Source: Sphacelaria rigidula
Lineage: Eukaryota; Phaeophyceae; Sphacelariales
NCBI GenBank assembly: GCA_964200075.2
Contig: CAXNAA020000138.1
Coordinates: forward strand, 1 to 26,432
Reading direction: 5' to 3'
DNA: 26,432 nt
The notes below the pieces were generated by a model. It saw only the letters and a list, made by a program, of their open reading frames with translations, had not been told where the DNA came from and did not search any database. This document shows positions 9,078 to 18,723 of this stretch, in pieces. A program made the position numbers and the translations under genes. Numbering within the stretch: the first letter of the stretch is position 1; the number at the start of each line of letters is the position of its first letter.

Positions 9078-9093
9078 ATAAACGTTTATTAAG
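9078..9093 (+). promoter_or_regulatory. Palindromic post-LTR motif, candidate priming site
   Basis: Directly after the LTR stands ATAAACGTTTATTAAG, whose first 12 bases are a perfect palindrome. The same place after the A/B-type LTRs has ATGAACGTTCATTAAG (26351-26366) or ATGAACGTTCACTGAG (18044-18059, minus). A tRNA primer-binding site normally starts TGG here, and none does. The role as primer site or dimer signal is inference. Confidence 0.5.
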
Positions 9094-9236
9094 AGGAAAC
9101 CGCTAGTTTCTGAAAGAAGTTTGTCAGCTGTGGACAGCTGGGAAAAATTATATCAAAATTTGAACACAGTAGAGTGCACACTGTATTGTGAGGGAGCTCG
9201 CTGGCAACGGAGAGACGGCTAGGTTGGCTGGAACTG

Positions 9237-10214
9237 ATGCGTGCAGCTATTGAAACGCGCAAGAAAGTGGATGATGGTGATGCAGGCGAAGAGGTGAAGT
9301 TTAAGTTTACTGAGCTTATGCCTGCAGGATCGCTGAAAGCCCTAGAGGACGGACGGCATTTTAGCGAAAATGCGTCCCGACGTTTTTATCTGAAATACGT
9401 CGAGTATGAAGAGGCGATCAAAATGAACAACAAAGGACGTAGCATGCAGGCCATCTTACTGACGGTTACTGAACTGGTGCCGAGGCACATACGTGCGTGT
9501 TTGTCACGCGAGTTTTGACGGATCTGTGCTTGACGAAGACGATCTCAAGGAGGCACTGGGCCGACACGCGAAGTGTTGGGAGGATGAAGAGATTGATCCT
9601 TCAGTTGCTGCTGCTGGTGTGCGGAAAGCGTTGGCTGCTCGCAACGAGCAAACTGCAGTAGGAAGAGTAGAAGGGCAGTGGGGTGCCCTGGAGGAATTTT
9701 TTGCGGAGAATACTAGCGCTGAGCGTGCGTTCCGCGATGATGCAGATTTCAAACCGGGACCCGCTCAAATCATAACTTGGGAAATGTTGAATGGACCGAC
9801 CCCCCCTGAATTCAAAAGTAAAGTCCTCAATATGTTGAACATGAATGGGGGGTGGAAGGAGGACCCTGGGCTTGTGTTTAACACGGCTCGGGAAGCAGCG
9901 GAAGCATGGAAGACGGTGGAAGCGCCGTCAGCAGCCGCAGCTGAAACAAAGGAGTGGCAGCGGGACCTCCGGATCCGAGCGCGAACCGAATGGTGGAAAA
10001 ACGGCGACCGCTGGCAGTGAGACACCAGTTCCAGGAAATCTCGGGAACCAGGTCCAAGCTATGCACGTTGTTTCTCATGTGGAGACAAGGGCGACTTCGT
10101 GAAGAAGGATTGTAAGCAGCAAAGCCAAGCTGCTGCTCCGATACTACAGGTGGGTAATCGAAGGCCGGCGACAAGCAGCAGCAACAACAGCAGCTGTCGC
10201 AGAACCCTGGACAG
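9237..10214 (+). pseudogene. Element P gag (two lesions)
   Basis: The start is ATG at 9237 (MRAAIETRKKVDDGD), 160 bases after the LTR. The first frame runs to RHIRACLSREF and stops at 9518. A one-base shift near 9495-9520 puts the rest in another frame, VLDEDDLKEALGRHAKC to NGDRWQ, with an in-frame TGA at 10018. After it the frame continues to CFSCGDKGDFVKKDC, a CCHC zinc knuckle in which the His is replaced by Asp. Gag would package the RNA. The segment ELVPRHIRACL matches DLMPKHIAQCL in the A/B protein, so the two gags are related. It would be about 320 residues if uninterrupted. Confidence 0.8.
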
Positions 10215-11124
10215 GTGCCTCGCGGAGGGGGCACGAGTCCCGCCCCTACAAGGGCTGTCTTTTCAGCCGATGGACAAAGTGCTGCCAGCGGGGGGGCGAC
10301 GTTGCCACCAGAACCGATCGTTTTTACTGGTGGCGTGCAGCAGACCATCTCATCGCACTCGTTCCCGGGTTCGAACTCTGCGGCGGTGCCAGCAAGGAAA
10401 TCGCTCAAAGCGGGTGAGATGTCAGGTTTTCAATCTAAGGGTCTGCAAGTAGATCACAAGGAAAGGTGGTGTCTTGCCGACTTGTCTGTCCCGAGTGCCG
10501 GAGCAAAGGGTGTTTGTCCGGTCAAGGCCATTTCAGACTCGGGATCTGGAATTCCGACCATGTCAGTGGGTGTAGCGGTGAAATTACAAGCTATGGCTCC
10601 AGATGTTCGAGTGTTTACACCGATGGTCGATGAACGGCAATGTTGAGCGTGTGAAGCAGAAAACTTGCGCTGTCCGCATCGCTTTACACACCAGCTTGGG
10701 ACCGGTTGTGCTGGACCCATGTTCATATGCAGTCATGCCAGGTACAGATGGTGTGGTCATCATGGGGAGCCCTACGCTGGAGGCGCTGGGCATTGACGTG
10801 TACAGTAGCTTGGGTGCCTCTGCACGTGCAAGAAACACTTCGGTGCGAGGTGTAAACACGCCTGATTTTACGGACTGTCGGCGTGTCAGTACCACGGGTG
10901 ACGCTTTACAGCAACCAGGAGGCCGGGTGGAGCCCGTTTATTCCTCAGTCAAGCGGTTGTTGTCGAGAAGTCCGGCGATGAGCACATCCCCGGAACAAGA
11001 GCTTGCTGAGCTTGATGTTGCGCCGGAGGAGGCAGTACAAGCCGCCGCGGATAACGGCATATCGGAGAGCGACGTGAGCCAGATTCGTGAACCTGTACGG
11101 AACAGAGCGAGCATTTTTAGATGA
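10215..11124 (+). pseudogene. Element P aspartic protease and linker (frameshifted)
   Basis: A Pro/Ser-rich linker (PAPTRAVFSADG) leads to DLSVPSAGAKGVCPVKAI and SDSGSGIPTMS. The catalytic Asp lies at about 10536 in a D-S-G motif, as seen in many Ty3/gypsy proteases. The frame stops near 10644. Another frame then takes over with KTCAVRIALHTSLGPVVLDP, YAVMPGTDGVVIMGSPTLEALGIDVYSSLG, the second half of the domain. An Ala/Glu-rich tail ends in ASIFR and TGA at 11124. M has the same order at 8629-7869, which supports both assignments. Confidence 0.8.
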
Positions 11125-11400
11125 GTGCTGCATGGTTATCGGCCTGCTCGCGTCGAGCCCTGGAGGGTGAAATTCAAACCTGCTGCTGTGGAGGCAAAGG
11201 CTCGGCCGAGGGCATACTTTCCGGTCAGGATGGCGTGGTTGGCACGCTTCATCGCAACATTGGTGGCGCTCGGGCTCGTGTACTGCAGTTTGCAGGTAGA
11301 GTGGGCGAGAGCGGCGATTGCAACGCCCGAGAAGTCCTGTTTTCGCTGGATGAATGCATACAAGGCGGGGGAGGGAGTTTCCCGTCACCACAAGGAGGTC
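11125..11400 (+). pseudogene. Element P reverse transcriptase entry, truncated
   Basis: RPARVEPWRVKFKPAAVEAK and MAWLARFIATLVALGLVY parallel the start of the M RT. The frame continues as WARAAIATPEKSCFRWMNAY, a corrupted version of TAMARPKKGNYRLVSNYR. Homology to RT then ends. None of the catalytic Asp motifs is present, so this copy never supplied a polymerase in its present form. Confidence 0.75.
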
Positions 11401-11403
11401 CGC

Positions 11404-11812
11404 TGGGGGATAATGGCTTGGACAAAGGAGATCGGTTCAAGTATATATTGGTAAAGATGGATGACCCGGTCGACTTCGTGCGGTTGGGGCCCGCGGAGTC
11501 GTGTACGGCAGCAACGACGGTGAAGCATCTGTTAACATGGTGCGAAGCGCTGGGGCCGCAGGAGGGATGGGTCAGAGATGCGGTATCGCAATATGAGAAT
11601 CGTGTGGTGAGAGTGCTCAAGAAGGCGCTGATGGATCGCAGATTCGTGGTGGCCAATTCGCGGTCGTCACATCGTGAATGTGAGCGAATGGTGCGTGACA
11701 TTGTTCGTACCTTGAAGGTCATAATGCAGAGAGAAACACTCGATGCCAACGCCTGGGTGGGTTTGGTACCTGCCGTGTAGTGGGCATTGCACACTGGTTT
11801 TCGGGACAGCTG
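11404..11812 (+). pseudogene. Element P integrase core remnant
   Basis: From about 11430 the frame reads KYILVKMDDPVDFV, ESCTAATTVKHLLTWCEALG, VRDAVSQYENRVVRVLKKAL and ECERMVRDIVRTLKVIMQRE. This aligns with the M integrase across the catalytic core. The first Asp is replaced by Lys, the second Asp region is VRDAVSQYEN and the Glu is kept in ECERM. The HHCC finger is missing, so a large deletion joins RT motif 1 to mid-integrase. A TAG at 11778 closes the frame, and WALHTGF just after it is still integrase-like. Confidence 0.75.
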
Positions 11813-12976
11813 TGAGAGCTGTAGCTGTATCTATGATGCGAGGAGCCTGTTGGAGTGGAAATGCTACTCTACGGTGTGGACGAGATTGTAGCCGGAGAGC
11901 TGCTGTTTCTCAGGAGGAGCGCAGGAGAATTACAAGTCAGGCATTGCCTGAGGTGCTGGATGTTGCGGTGAGCGCCGGGTTGGGTGATGTTAAGGAGCAT
12001 GTACTAGTGGAATTTCTTGTTGAGAATGAGGAAGCACATTGTGACCTGTATACCTGAATCGTTTTGAGGACGATTGTAGGTGGTGGTGATGTGGTTCCTG
12101 GACTTGTCTGTTGTGTTGAGCTGGTTGGCACGCATGATACATGGTGGTTTCTACGAAGAAGCTGCTGAGTGAAATATGAGCATGCAGGTGTGACTGATGT
12201 GCATGGTGTCTGATAAAGAGTCAGAGTGAGGCAGTTTCCAATACACTGCTGTGTGCTGAATGAAATACAGCTCGTATATTATTGTTCGCGCCAAAAGTGG
12301 AATCATCTTTGTGCGGTTTGCAAAAACTGGCTGTAGGAGATGGTGATTGCTGCTGCTGGCGTGAAAATGAGCGGAAACTACGAAATGCGTATGCTTGTAT
12401 GTGAACAAGTATAACGTGAGTATTTCCAGAGGTAAACGATGAACGAAATCGTACGCGGATACAGTGATCTTTTACTGTGGTACATCTTTGATGGCTTGTC
12501 ATGTGTTTGGATAAGCGCATAGATGGTGTTTCGCTCTGAAAAACGGAGAATGTGGATGGTGTGCCTATTTTTCTGGAAGGAGCACCGCCTATTTGTTCTA
12601 AGCTGCGTCAGTAAGAACTGAGTCAAACGGTGCGGGCACGGTTGTAGGCAAAGTACGGTATCAAGCTTTGAGTGCATGGTATGATCGAATGCTATGGTTT
12701 GAAATGGTATTTTCCTCGGCGCGTTTGCTTTGTGTGAGCATGCCACGACTGGAAATTGTCGTTGGGTGAATTATTGACTTCACTAAATTCGATTGAGACG
12801 CTGTGTTCAAGTGTCGTTATTCAGCGTTTTGCGAATGATCATTTTCTTTGTGAACATGACATAGCATGGTCATGTGTCACCAACAGGCGGACAAAGGTAG
12901 CATGAACGTGTTTGTCGGTGTCTATTGTTTGTCAAACTCACTTCCTACTTCGAGCAGTGCGGAGTTTTGGGGGTGC
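11813..12976 (+). other. Element P 3' tail shared with A/B elements
   Basis: From about 11850 to 12080 the plus strand aligns with the reverse complement of the 3' parts of copies A and B. Shared blocks are CTGAGGTG, GGTGAGCGCCG.GTTGGGTG, CTTGTTGAGAATGAGGAA and GAATCGTTTTGAG. In another frame LLYGV..LLFLR matches LLYAV..LLFLR of the A protein. The last ~900 bases to the 3' LTR are non-coding. GGAGTTTTGGGGGTGC just before the LTR is the only candidate polypurine tract, and it is a weak one. Confidence 0.65.
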
Positions 12977-13256
12977 TGTAGAGTAGTCCACCTCCAGTAC
13001 ACGTACGTGCAGGTTCATGATGATCTACAAATAGAACAATCTGCTGTAGGCGTTTTCTATTGGTTGACGGACTTGCGGGTCTGATCGGCAGACTATGTGG
13101 ATTTGAACATCACATGCTTCACGCATGTGCTTACTTCCGATAACGAAGGCTGTATGTTTATGAATAACAACTGTCTTGAAGTCTCCAGGCCCTGGTGAGG
13201 GAGGAAGCCCTAGGAGTAATCTTGTGACCTTGTTCTGAGTCCAGGACGGCTCTATA
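12977..13256 (+). repeat. 3' LTR of element P
   Basis: A 280-base copy of 8798-9077, TGTAGAG to CTCTATA, with 9 substitutions. At 6 of the 8 transition sites the base here is A or T where the 5' LTR has G or C. Confidence 0.9.
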
Positions 13257-13319
13257 TTCCTCCCTTTTTTACAGCGGATACTTCAAGTATCTTGGTCTCC
13301 GCTGACATTCTTCATCCCA

Positions 13320-14456
13320 GGTCAGGCGCAACCAGCAGTGTACATATTCCATGCTCAGCTGCCGGCGCCGCTGCCGCCACCCGCGGCTCTGTAGCATCGA
13401 TCTAGGGACTAGGTTCCACCTCACCCGGTGGGTACGCAAGCAAATTCATTGTATGGGTCATTTCACCCGTCCGGGGCTATCCCTGCCTCAAACGCCATTT
13501 CAGCCGAAGCGAGTAGGAACGATGCACAGCAGCTGTGGGTACAAGCTGAAGTTTGGCACCACAGCAAGAGTAGAACGGTGTTACTGGGCACCGGGGCAGG
13601 GGGAGAGAGCTATTTATCGAAAGAGTGGTGGAGGTTGTTGGTAAGATGGGGTAATATAGCAAATAACTTACAACGACATGGAGCAGGAATTTTTAGGTCC
13701 GCTAACTCTAGTAACAGCAAGATACCTCCGATGAGGATTCTAGGGTCAGCGGTAATTCCTATTCGTTTCCACACAGAGGATAAGCTAATAAAGGTATGGG
13801 TCCGGGTGGTCCATGAATTACCATACGGATTTATTTCGGGAGCGAGTTTCTTCAGTTATCTTTCGAAGGGCGATCGAGATTTCAGCCTTTACCGGAGGCG
13901 CCATGATGACGGTTCGTATCTAAGTCCCCCAAAACTCAGAGCTCTTGACACCGAACACCGCACCAGCCGAGAAGATTCGGCAACTTTGGACCTCTTCCGT
14001 CCTGTCAAGCCAAGTGCGCTCGGTGACGACTCGACGGGGAGGTTCTCTGGTCGGAGCGAACTGGCAGCATCGAATGAGGTGTGGAAAAGCATTGAAGTGG
14101 CGTGGGAGGACGATGCTACGCAGCAGTGGCTGCTGCATATAACGGAGGATGTAAGCTCAGAAGGATTCGCTCACAAGCTAGTCCCGTGCTACGTGCAATC
14201 GACGCCAGCTAGCATGGGCAGCCAACTATGTCACGGTTCGAAAAAGGGACGGACGGTAGTTTACGACCCTGTCAAGATTATCGTTGACTAGAACCTACTT
14301 CTGGAGTCATACAGCGGCAGTTTGAGGGATATTCAGACCATATATCGTGGGCTAGCAGAATCCAAGTACGATACGAGTGTTGATTTAGCGCATGGGTTTT
14401 TCCAGTTGGAGGTAGAGAGAATATATTGGAAGCCAAAGAGTTCGTGGAAGTGATAC
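13320..14456 (+). pseudogene. Element C protease and RT start (one in-frame stop)
   Basis: One frame runs 13428-14291 (287 codons), then after TAG (14289-14291) continues to TGA at 14454-14456. Residues 51-58 (VLLGTGAG) correspond to the retropepsin D-T-G-A motif with Gly for the catalytic Asp (about 13587). VVHELPYGFISGASFF is the expected second half. After the stop, LLLESYSGSLRDIQTIYRGL and TSVDLAHGFFQLEV are RT motifs, with the first catalytic Asp at 14382-14384. The style differs from M and P, so C is a separate gypsy-like lineage. The original gag start lies upstream and is not recognisable. Confidence 0.7.
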
Positions 14457-15265
14457 GCGGACGCGGACTGGAAGGTGTTGGATTGTGTTGGAGTAAACCA
14501 GATTGGAAAGGGAGTCAGGCTGGTACGTACGAGTTCAGGGCGGTTCTTTCCAGAACCTTGTGGAAGAAGTGCAACCAAAAGTGTTGGTAAGGGATACAAG
14601 TCGGATTGCACCAATCGAAATGGCCGAGCCGGGGTCTGCATCAGCCAGCGTCGCCAAAGAGTTGGTCGAGTCATTCCTCTCATCAACCTCTGTGACAACG
14701 CTGATCTTAGAGAGTACTGCTGTGATGGTGCGCTCTCCTGGTTGGAACGAGCTCGTTGCCCCATGTCAAGCGGAGCTGGGTGTCTCACTGAGCAGGCCTC
14801 AGTCTCAGCCATGCAGGTGGGCGCACCATATCGGAAGAGACGGACACATGTGGTGGCCTTGAAAGCTGATCGTCGGAGGGAAAGATAACTGCGAGCGTGG
14901 AAGGAAGCAGCGAGTGGAAGCGTACGCCGTCGCCTGCCCCACGTTGGGTTAGCGATTAGGGCGGACAGGGATTTATTTTTCTGGTGCCGACAGGACAGGG
15001 CCAGGTGATTCACACTTCCGAGAATCCGACGCCTATATTATCTCGTTCTCAGCTGACGAAATGGAAACCAAGGCGCGAGGAATTCAGACCCCATAGGGCG
15101 AACGCAGGTGGATAGGAGGAAGCAACCGAGCTGGAAAGAGACGATTTCGTGAAAATTGCGCCTTCTCTCGACTGTTACGAGACACCACCCCGGTAAATAA
15201 CGACGCCATGCCATAGATTGTGGCTGATTTCGTTCACCTGTGGATGATAACGGCGGTTCTATCCA
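14457..15265 (+). pseudogene. Element C RT/RNase H interval, badly decayed
   Basis: Position between RT motif 3 and the pre-integrase linker means this should encode the RT palm, YxDD and RNase H. I see only hints: ADADWKVLDCVGV right after the RT start resembles the ADG..W.F/VRCGFG block, and frames change often. No YxDD could be placed with confidence. The 226-codon minus-strand frame at 14333-15013 is a shadow. Confidence 0.4.
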
Positions 15266-15634
15266 GTGGAAGTGGAAGGTTTGTTTAGCCTGACTCATAT
15301 CCAGGGTAAAGATGAGGATTTGAGTACGCTCGCTACGATTTGGCCTCGTGACGAAGCAGAGTTACCAGATAAAGACCCTGGTGGGCGGAAGTCAGATCAA
15401 GACCCTGGTGGGCGGGAGACTCCGACTGAGGAGCCACGGATACGAAGTAAAGGTAGCCCTCAGACCGTTCTCGGGCAGGCGAGAGCGATTCTGATGAACA
15501 AGCCACGACTGGTTTTGCTGCAAGAGCGGGACTCCCGGCTTTGGCCCATCAGGGATAGGACGAGGGAACGGGTAAGAGACAGGAAGCGTACGTTCGAAAA
15601 TGACGATGATCTTCTATAGTATACCTCACTTAGG
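15266..15634 (+). pseudogene. Element C pre-integrase linker
   Basis: A charged stretch (residues about 30-117 of the frame from 15266) ends PRLVLLQERDSRLWPIRD, RERVRDRKRTFENDDDLL. That fits the segment before the HHCC finger in gypsy pol (Q..D....I..........F...DGLLY). It stops at TAG after DDDLL, but the same frame continues as YTSLRA up to the duplication at 15635. DPGGRKSDQDPGGRE is an internal repeat of DPGGR. Confidence 0.6.
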
Positions 15635-15666
15635 GCGCCAGGTAGGTTGGGCGCCAGGTAGGTTGG
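15635..15666 (+). repeat. 16-bp tandem duplication breaking element C pol
   Basis: GCGCCAGGTAGGTTGG occurs twice in a row, at 15635-15650 and 15651-15666. With one copy removed, the linker YTSLRA and the following LAVPRSVVPGLLALVHTTHG would stand one after the other as in related pol proteins. The duplication is therefore a frame-breaking lesion. Confidence 0.85.
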
Positions 15667-16330
15667 CTGTGCCACGCAGCGTAGTGCCCGGCCTGCTCGC
15701 GTTGGTGCACACTACGCATGGGTACGCCAGAGTGATGAAAACGACTGTAGTGGTCAACACACGCTATGAGTGACCCGGTCTCATCGCTGACACTCGCAAA
15801 TACGTGCTGTTTTGTGGATGTCGCCGACGCAAACGTACTAATAGTCATATCATAATGATACGACCCGTCCGCTTCTTGCAGTTCTGGGCGATGATGTGGA
15901 TGGACATATCGAACCTGAAGCAGATTTCTACTTCTGGTATTAGGTACTTGTTGGTTCTAATGCATCGAGCGACCAAGGTTTCCTTGCTCTCCCACTAGCA
16001 GCCAAGGTTACTGAGCACGTAGTTAGGGATCTGCTGAAACTGTTCTTGACGCTCGAAGCGCCCTATTTGTTTTGAAGCGACGCTGGGGGGGAGTTCACTT
16101 CGGAAGTAGTAAACCATGTATGCCATGTGGATGAAGGTGGACCTGGATCATGGCCCCGCAGATCACTCTCGCGATCAGGGCGCGGTGGAAAGATATGGAG
16201 AGGGTTTGCATGGCGTTTGAGCCGAGCTACGTAAGCAGTGGCTGGGATGGTGGTAACATTCGAGCAAAAATTCGCACATGCCTGCCAAAATACCACTCAG
16301 CGTATGAAAATCCGAACATGCCTGCCAATA
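15660..16330 (+). pseudogene. Element C integrase, HHCC finger and DD35E core (frameshifted)
   Basis: LAVPRSVVPGLLALVHTTHG, RVMKTTVVVNTRYE, a TGA where Trp is usual, PGLIADTRKYVLFCGCRRRK: this gives the His pair and Cys pair of the finger. MMWMDI is the likely first Asp region. GIRYLLVLMHRATKVSLLS continues the core and AAKVTEHVVRDLLKLFLTLE follows in a second frame. SDAGGEF has the second Asp at 16079-16081 and QGAVERYG the Glu at 16188-16190, about 35 residues apart as expected for DD35E, though a frameshift lies between. All catalytic residues are present, unlike in M and P. Confidence 0.75.
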
Positions 16331-16662
16331 TTTCACTCGTCACATGCAATGCCACCTTCCTCGCAGCAAACACCATGCAACGTCCGTGACAACCAGATCA
16401 GCACAACACACACATGCCAAATACCCACATGTACGCCAGAGTTTCACTCTGCACACGCGATACGATCATACTCGCTCGACAACCATGTTTCATGCGCAAA
16501 GATGACCACAAACCACACAATAACAAGCTGCAATCATTCTCAAAACGATTCGCGAATACCAGTCATGATGTGTTTCCTCATTCTCAACAAGCACTCAATC
16601 ACCTCAGCACTTGCTCCTCAACATCAGCACCCAACTCGGCGTACACCACAACAGCAAACACC

Positions 16663-17232
16663 TCAGGAAATGCCTTCTTTGTAGTCCTCCAGCTCGCTCC
16701 TGAGAAACAGTAGCACTCGAACCACAACCCCGTGCACAGCGTAGAGCAGCGCTTCCTCTCGGATACCCCCTTCTTTTACCTTTAGTCTTGCTACACTTGG
16801 CACCCCCATGGTGTAGCTCAACACACCGCTCAAAGGTACATTCGCACTGCGAAACCTATGCGACAGATCCTCCGCCTCCACAGCTGCTTTGGCAGTACTG
16901 AACACCTGTGCTTCAGTCAGTTTCACAAAGGAAACCAGAGACGAAACGGGAACAGCTACACAGTCCCGAACAGCAACACCTCCTGATGGCACACTCTCCT
17001 CCTCAAACACCCCGCGGCGCAACAGTGGAGACACCGCCGCCATCGCCGCCAAATACACCAAACCTGTCCATGCATACAGCAGTGCACACGACCACCCCAA
17101 CACCATGCCACGCTCGTCGTCGTCGTCGGAATTATGATCGCTGACAGCATCACGAGCTTGCAGGTCGCTCTGCATACCCACTTCACGCGGGTCACACGCC
17201 CCTGTTGTCTCGATCATGCAAGGCGTGTCCAC
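16663..17232 (-). pseudogene. Copy A unfamiliar ORF with hydrophobic segment
   Basis: The open frame has 189 residues. It begins inside a region that copy B shows to be mid-protein. Residues 30-42 are acidic (SDHNSDDDDER). Residues 43-71 (GMVLGWSCALLYAWTG and on) are hydrophobic enough for one membrane-spanning helix, followed by LRRG. Residues 72-189 are conserved with B up to the join near the end, and include VRDCVAVPV and KLTEAQVFSTAKAAV. I recognise no domain. A membrane or envelope-like role is only a possibility. The 3' end (LLYAV..LLFLR) has a counterpart in P. Confidence 0.55.
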
Positions 17233-17234
17233 AG

Positions 17235-17558
17235 CTACGCGCTAGTCCGGCGGCAATTCCGCCAACCCGGCATCCACCTGTCCTTCAAGCAGACACCCCT
17301 GCGAATCATCTGAACGATGTTCCGCCCTGTCACTGGCGCGGATAGATTCACCGGCATGAGGTCAGAAACTGCTGCCACCTCATAGAGGTTTGTCCACCGC
17401 GCGTTCACCTGTTCTACATCTCGAAAATATTGCTCACATTTGCGTAAAAACTGGGCAGATTTCTCTCCCGAAAACTTGCGGCCGTAGTCCGGCATCTCCA
17501 GCGCCAGTACAGGAACAACACGACCATCGACGATGGCATATTCCTGCGCCTCGTACAT
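17235..17558 (-). pseudogene. Copy A gag-like N-terminus, joined to a distant segment by deletion
   Basis: The start is ATG at 17558 (MYEAQEYAIVDGRVV). Then come DYGRKFSGEKSAQFLRKCEQ and NARWTNLYEVAAVSDLMP, matching copy B and, more distantly, the P Gag (GR.FSENASRRFYLKYVEY, ELVPRHI). Immediately after DLMP the sequence jumps to what in B lies some 790 bases further on, shifting frame, so VNLSAPVTGRN is not native protein. The frame closes at 17235, just before the start of the next fragment. Confidence 0.65.
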
Positions 17559-17619
17559 TTCGGTCAGCAGTACAGTACTCCACACGCCTTCTTGAAAAAC
17601 AAAGTCGCCTCCCACTCAC

Positions 17620-18059
17620 AGGAACAACAACTCTCTCCTTACACCGAGACGCGCTGTACCACCTTACAACGACAACGGCCACAGCACCTCTTCCTCACGC
17701 AGGTCTCACCACGTGTTTGACGTCCTTAGACTCCTCTTCCTGGCCGTACCTGGCCAAGCGTGGAACAAGCAACGCTCGCTGGCTTCACTAGGCAGTGATT
17801 TCGCCGCTTTCCTGGAACGCGCACGGGCTCGCCAGCTGTCAGTCAACCCCCCGCACCTCTCGCACGAGCGATACCGCAGCCCAACCTAGCACTGCCTCAG
17901 AACCTCCTCGGCTCTACTCCTCCAACTGCTCGCGACGTTAACACGCCTTGAGCTGGTCTCGTTTGCTGCAAACTGATCAGGCCTACAGGCTTCCCTATCT
18001 TGAAATGTCAGCTGCTTTACAGCGAAACTACCGCCTCAGCGGACTCAGTGAACGTTCAT
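17620..18059 (-). other. Copy A 5' leader, with T2 empty site
   Basis: This non-coding leader between LTR and gag holds the palindromic motif at 18044-18059 and sequence shared with the leader beginning at 26351. At 17875-17896 it reads CAGCCCAACCTAGCAC without interruption. The same place in copy B is split by T2, so this is the unoccupied site. Confidence 0.7.
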
Positions 18060-18318
18060 TATAGACTTCTGTCACTCATATCAGATCGCCATGTGGACTC
18101 CTCCCATGACGGGCACATGGACTTCAGCAGCTTTGCTTATTTATGTAGTAACCCTCAGCATAGTACAGGAGAACAGGACCATAGCCTCTCTCCACCAGAG
18201 TAGCAAAACCGGGCCTACTCGTCATGGAGATCACCCATCACAGAGTCCGGCAATAAGACCCGCGACTCCACCTACAAATGCCCCTAACATCAGGTGACAA
18301 TGATGGCTAGAGTCTATA
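18060..18318 (-). repeat. LTR shared by copies A and B
   Basis: This 259-base LTR on the minus strand begins TATAGAC and ends GTCTATA. It aligns with 26092-26350 over its full length. On its upstream side (18319 on) lies the 3' tail of copy B, and on its downstream side (18059 and below) the leader of copy A. It is thus the 3' LTR of B and the 5' LTR of A. Confidence 0.85.
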
Positions 18319-18723
18319 GTGCCAACCAGATCAGCACAACACACATATGCCAAATATCCACGTATACGCCAGACTCTCATCCTACACACGCGATACGATC
18401 ATACTCGCTCAACAACCATGTTTCATGCGCAAAGATGACCACAAACCACACAATAACCAGCTGCAACCATTCTCAAAACGATTCGCGAATACTAGTCATG
18501 ACGTGTTTCCTCATTCTCAACAAGCACTCAATCATCGCAGCACCTGCTCCTCAACATCAGCACCCAACTCGGCGCTCACCACAACAGCAAACACCTCAGG
18601 TAATGCCTCCTTTGTAGTCCTCCAGCCCGCTCCTGAGAAACAGCAGTACTCGAACCACAACCTCGTGCACAGCGTAGAGCAGCGTTTCCACTCGAACACT
18701 CGCTCCTTGAGCCATGAGTTAAG

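Larger units (their letters stand above)
8798..13256 (+). mobile_element. Element P: LTR retrotransposon with deleted pol
   Basis: Two 280-base direct repeats flank a 3.9-kb interior that reads gag, protease, RT start, integrase middle and a 3' tail in plus orientation. RT core, RNase H, HHCC finger and chromodomain are missing, so it could move only with enzymes supplied elsewhere. The flanks are TTCCCCC on the left and TTCCTCC on the right. That could be a target duplication with one mismatch, but seven bases is longer than usual, so I leave it open. It lies at the broken gag end of M and the start of C. Confidence 0.85.
16391..18059 (-). mobile_element. Copy A: pol-less LTR element, internal region
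   Basis: On the minus strand it starts directly after the LTR at 18060, then a leader (about 17620-18059), gag-like start at 17558, unfamiliar ORF and a 3' non-coding tail ending near 16391. It aligns along most of its length with copy B (18319-21135). It lacks about 790 bases present in B at the join near 17333-17360. No RT, RNase H or integrase motif occurs. No LTR follows at the 3' end: homology to B stops about where B meets its 3' LTR. Confidence 0.75.

Noticed and set aside
9878-10408. 176-residue minus-strand frame
   Set aside because: It is opposite the P gag end and zinc knuckle, and its Cys-rich run comes from CAG/CTG-type repeats.
11249-11794. 181-residue minus-strand frame inside element P
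   Set aside because: It mirrors the plus-strand integrase remnant, which matches the M integrase motif by motif.
12151-12746. Minus-strand frames in the P 3' region as a possible antisense gene
   Set aside because: Three overlapping frames of about 85-122 residues have no start context, motif or conservation with the A/B tails.
8791-13263. TTCCCCC/TTCCTCC as a certain target duplication of P
   Set aside because: Seven bases with one mismatch in a C/T-rich context is not decisive, and 4-6 exact bases would be expected. M does not resume on the other side.
14333-15013. 226-residue open frame on the minus strand
   Set aside because: It lies opposite the RT region of element C, has no recognisable motif and is best explained as an antisense shadow.
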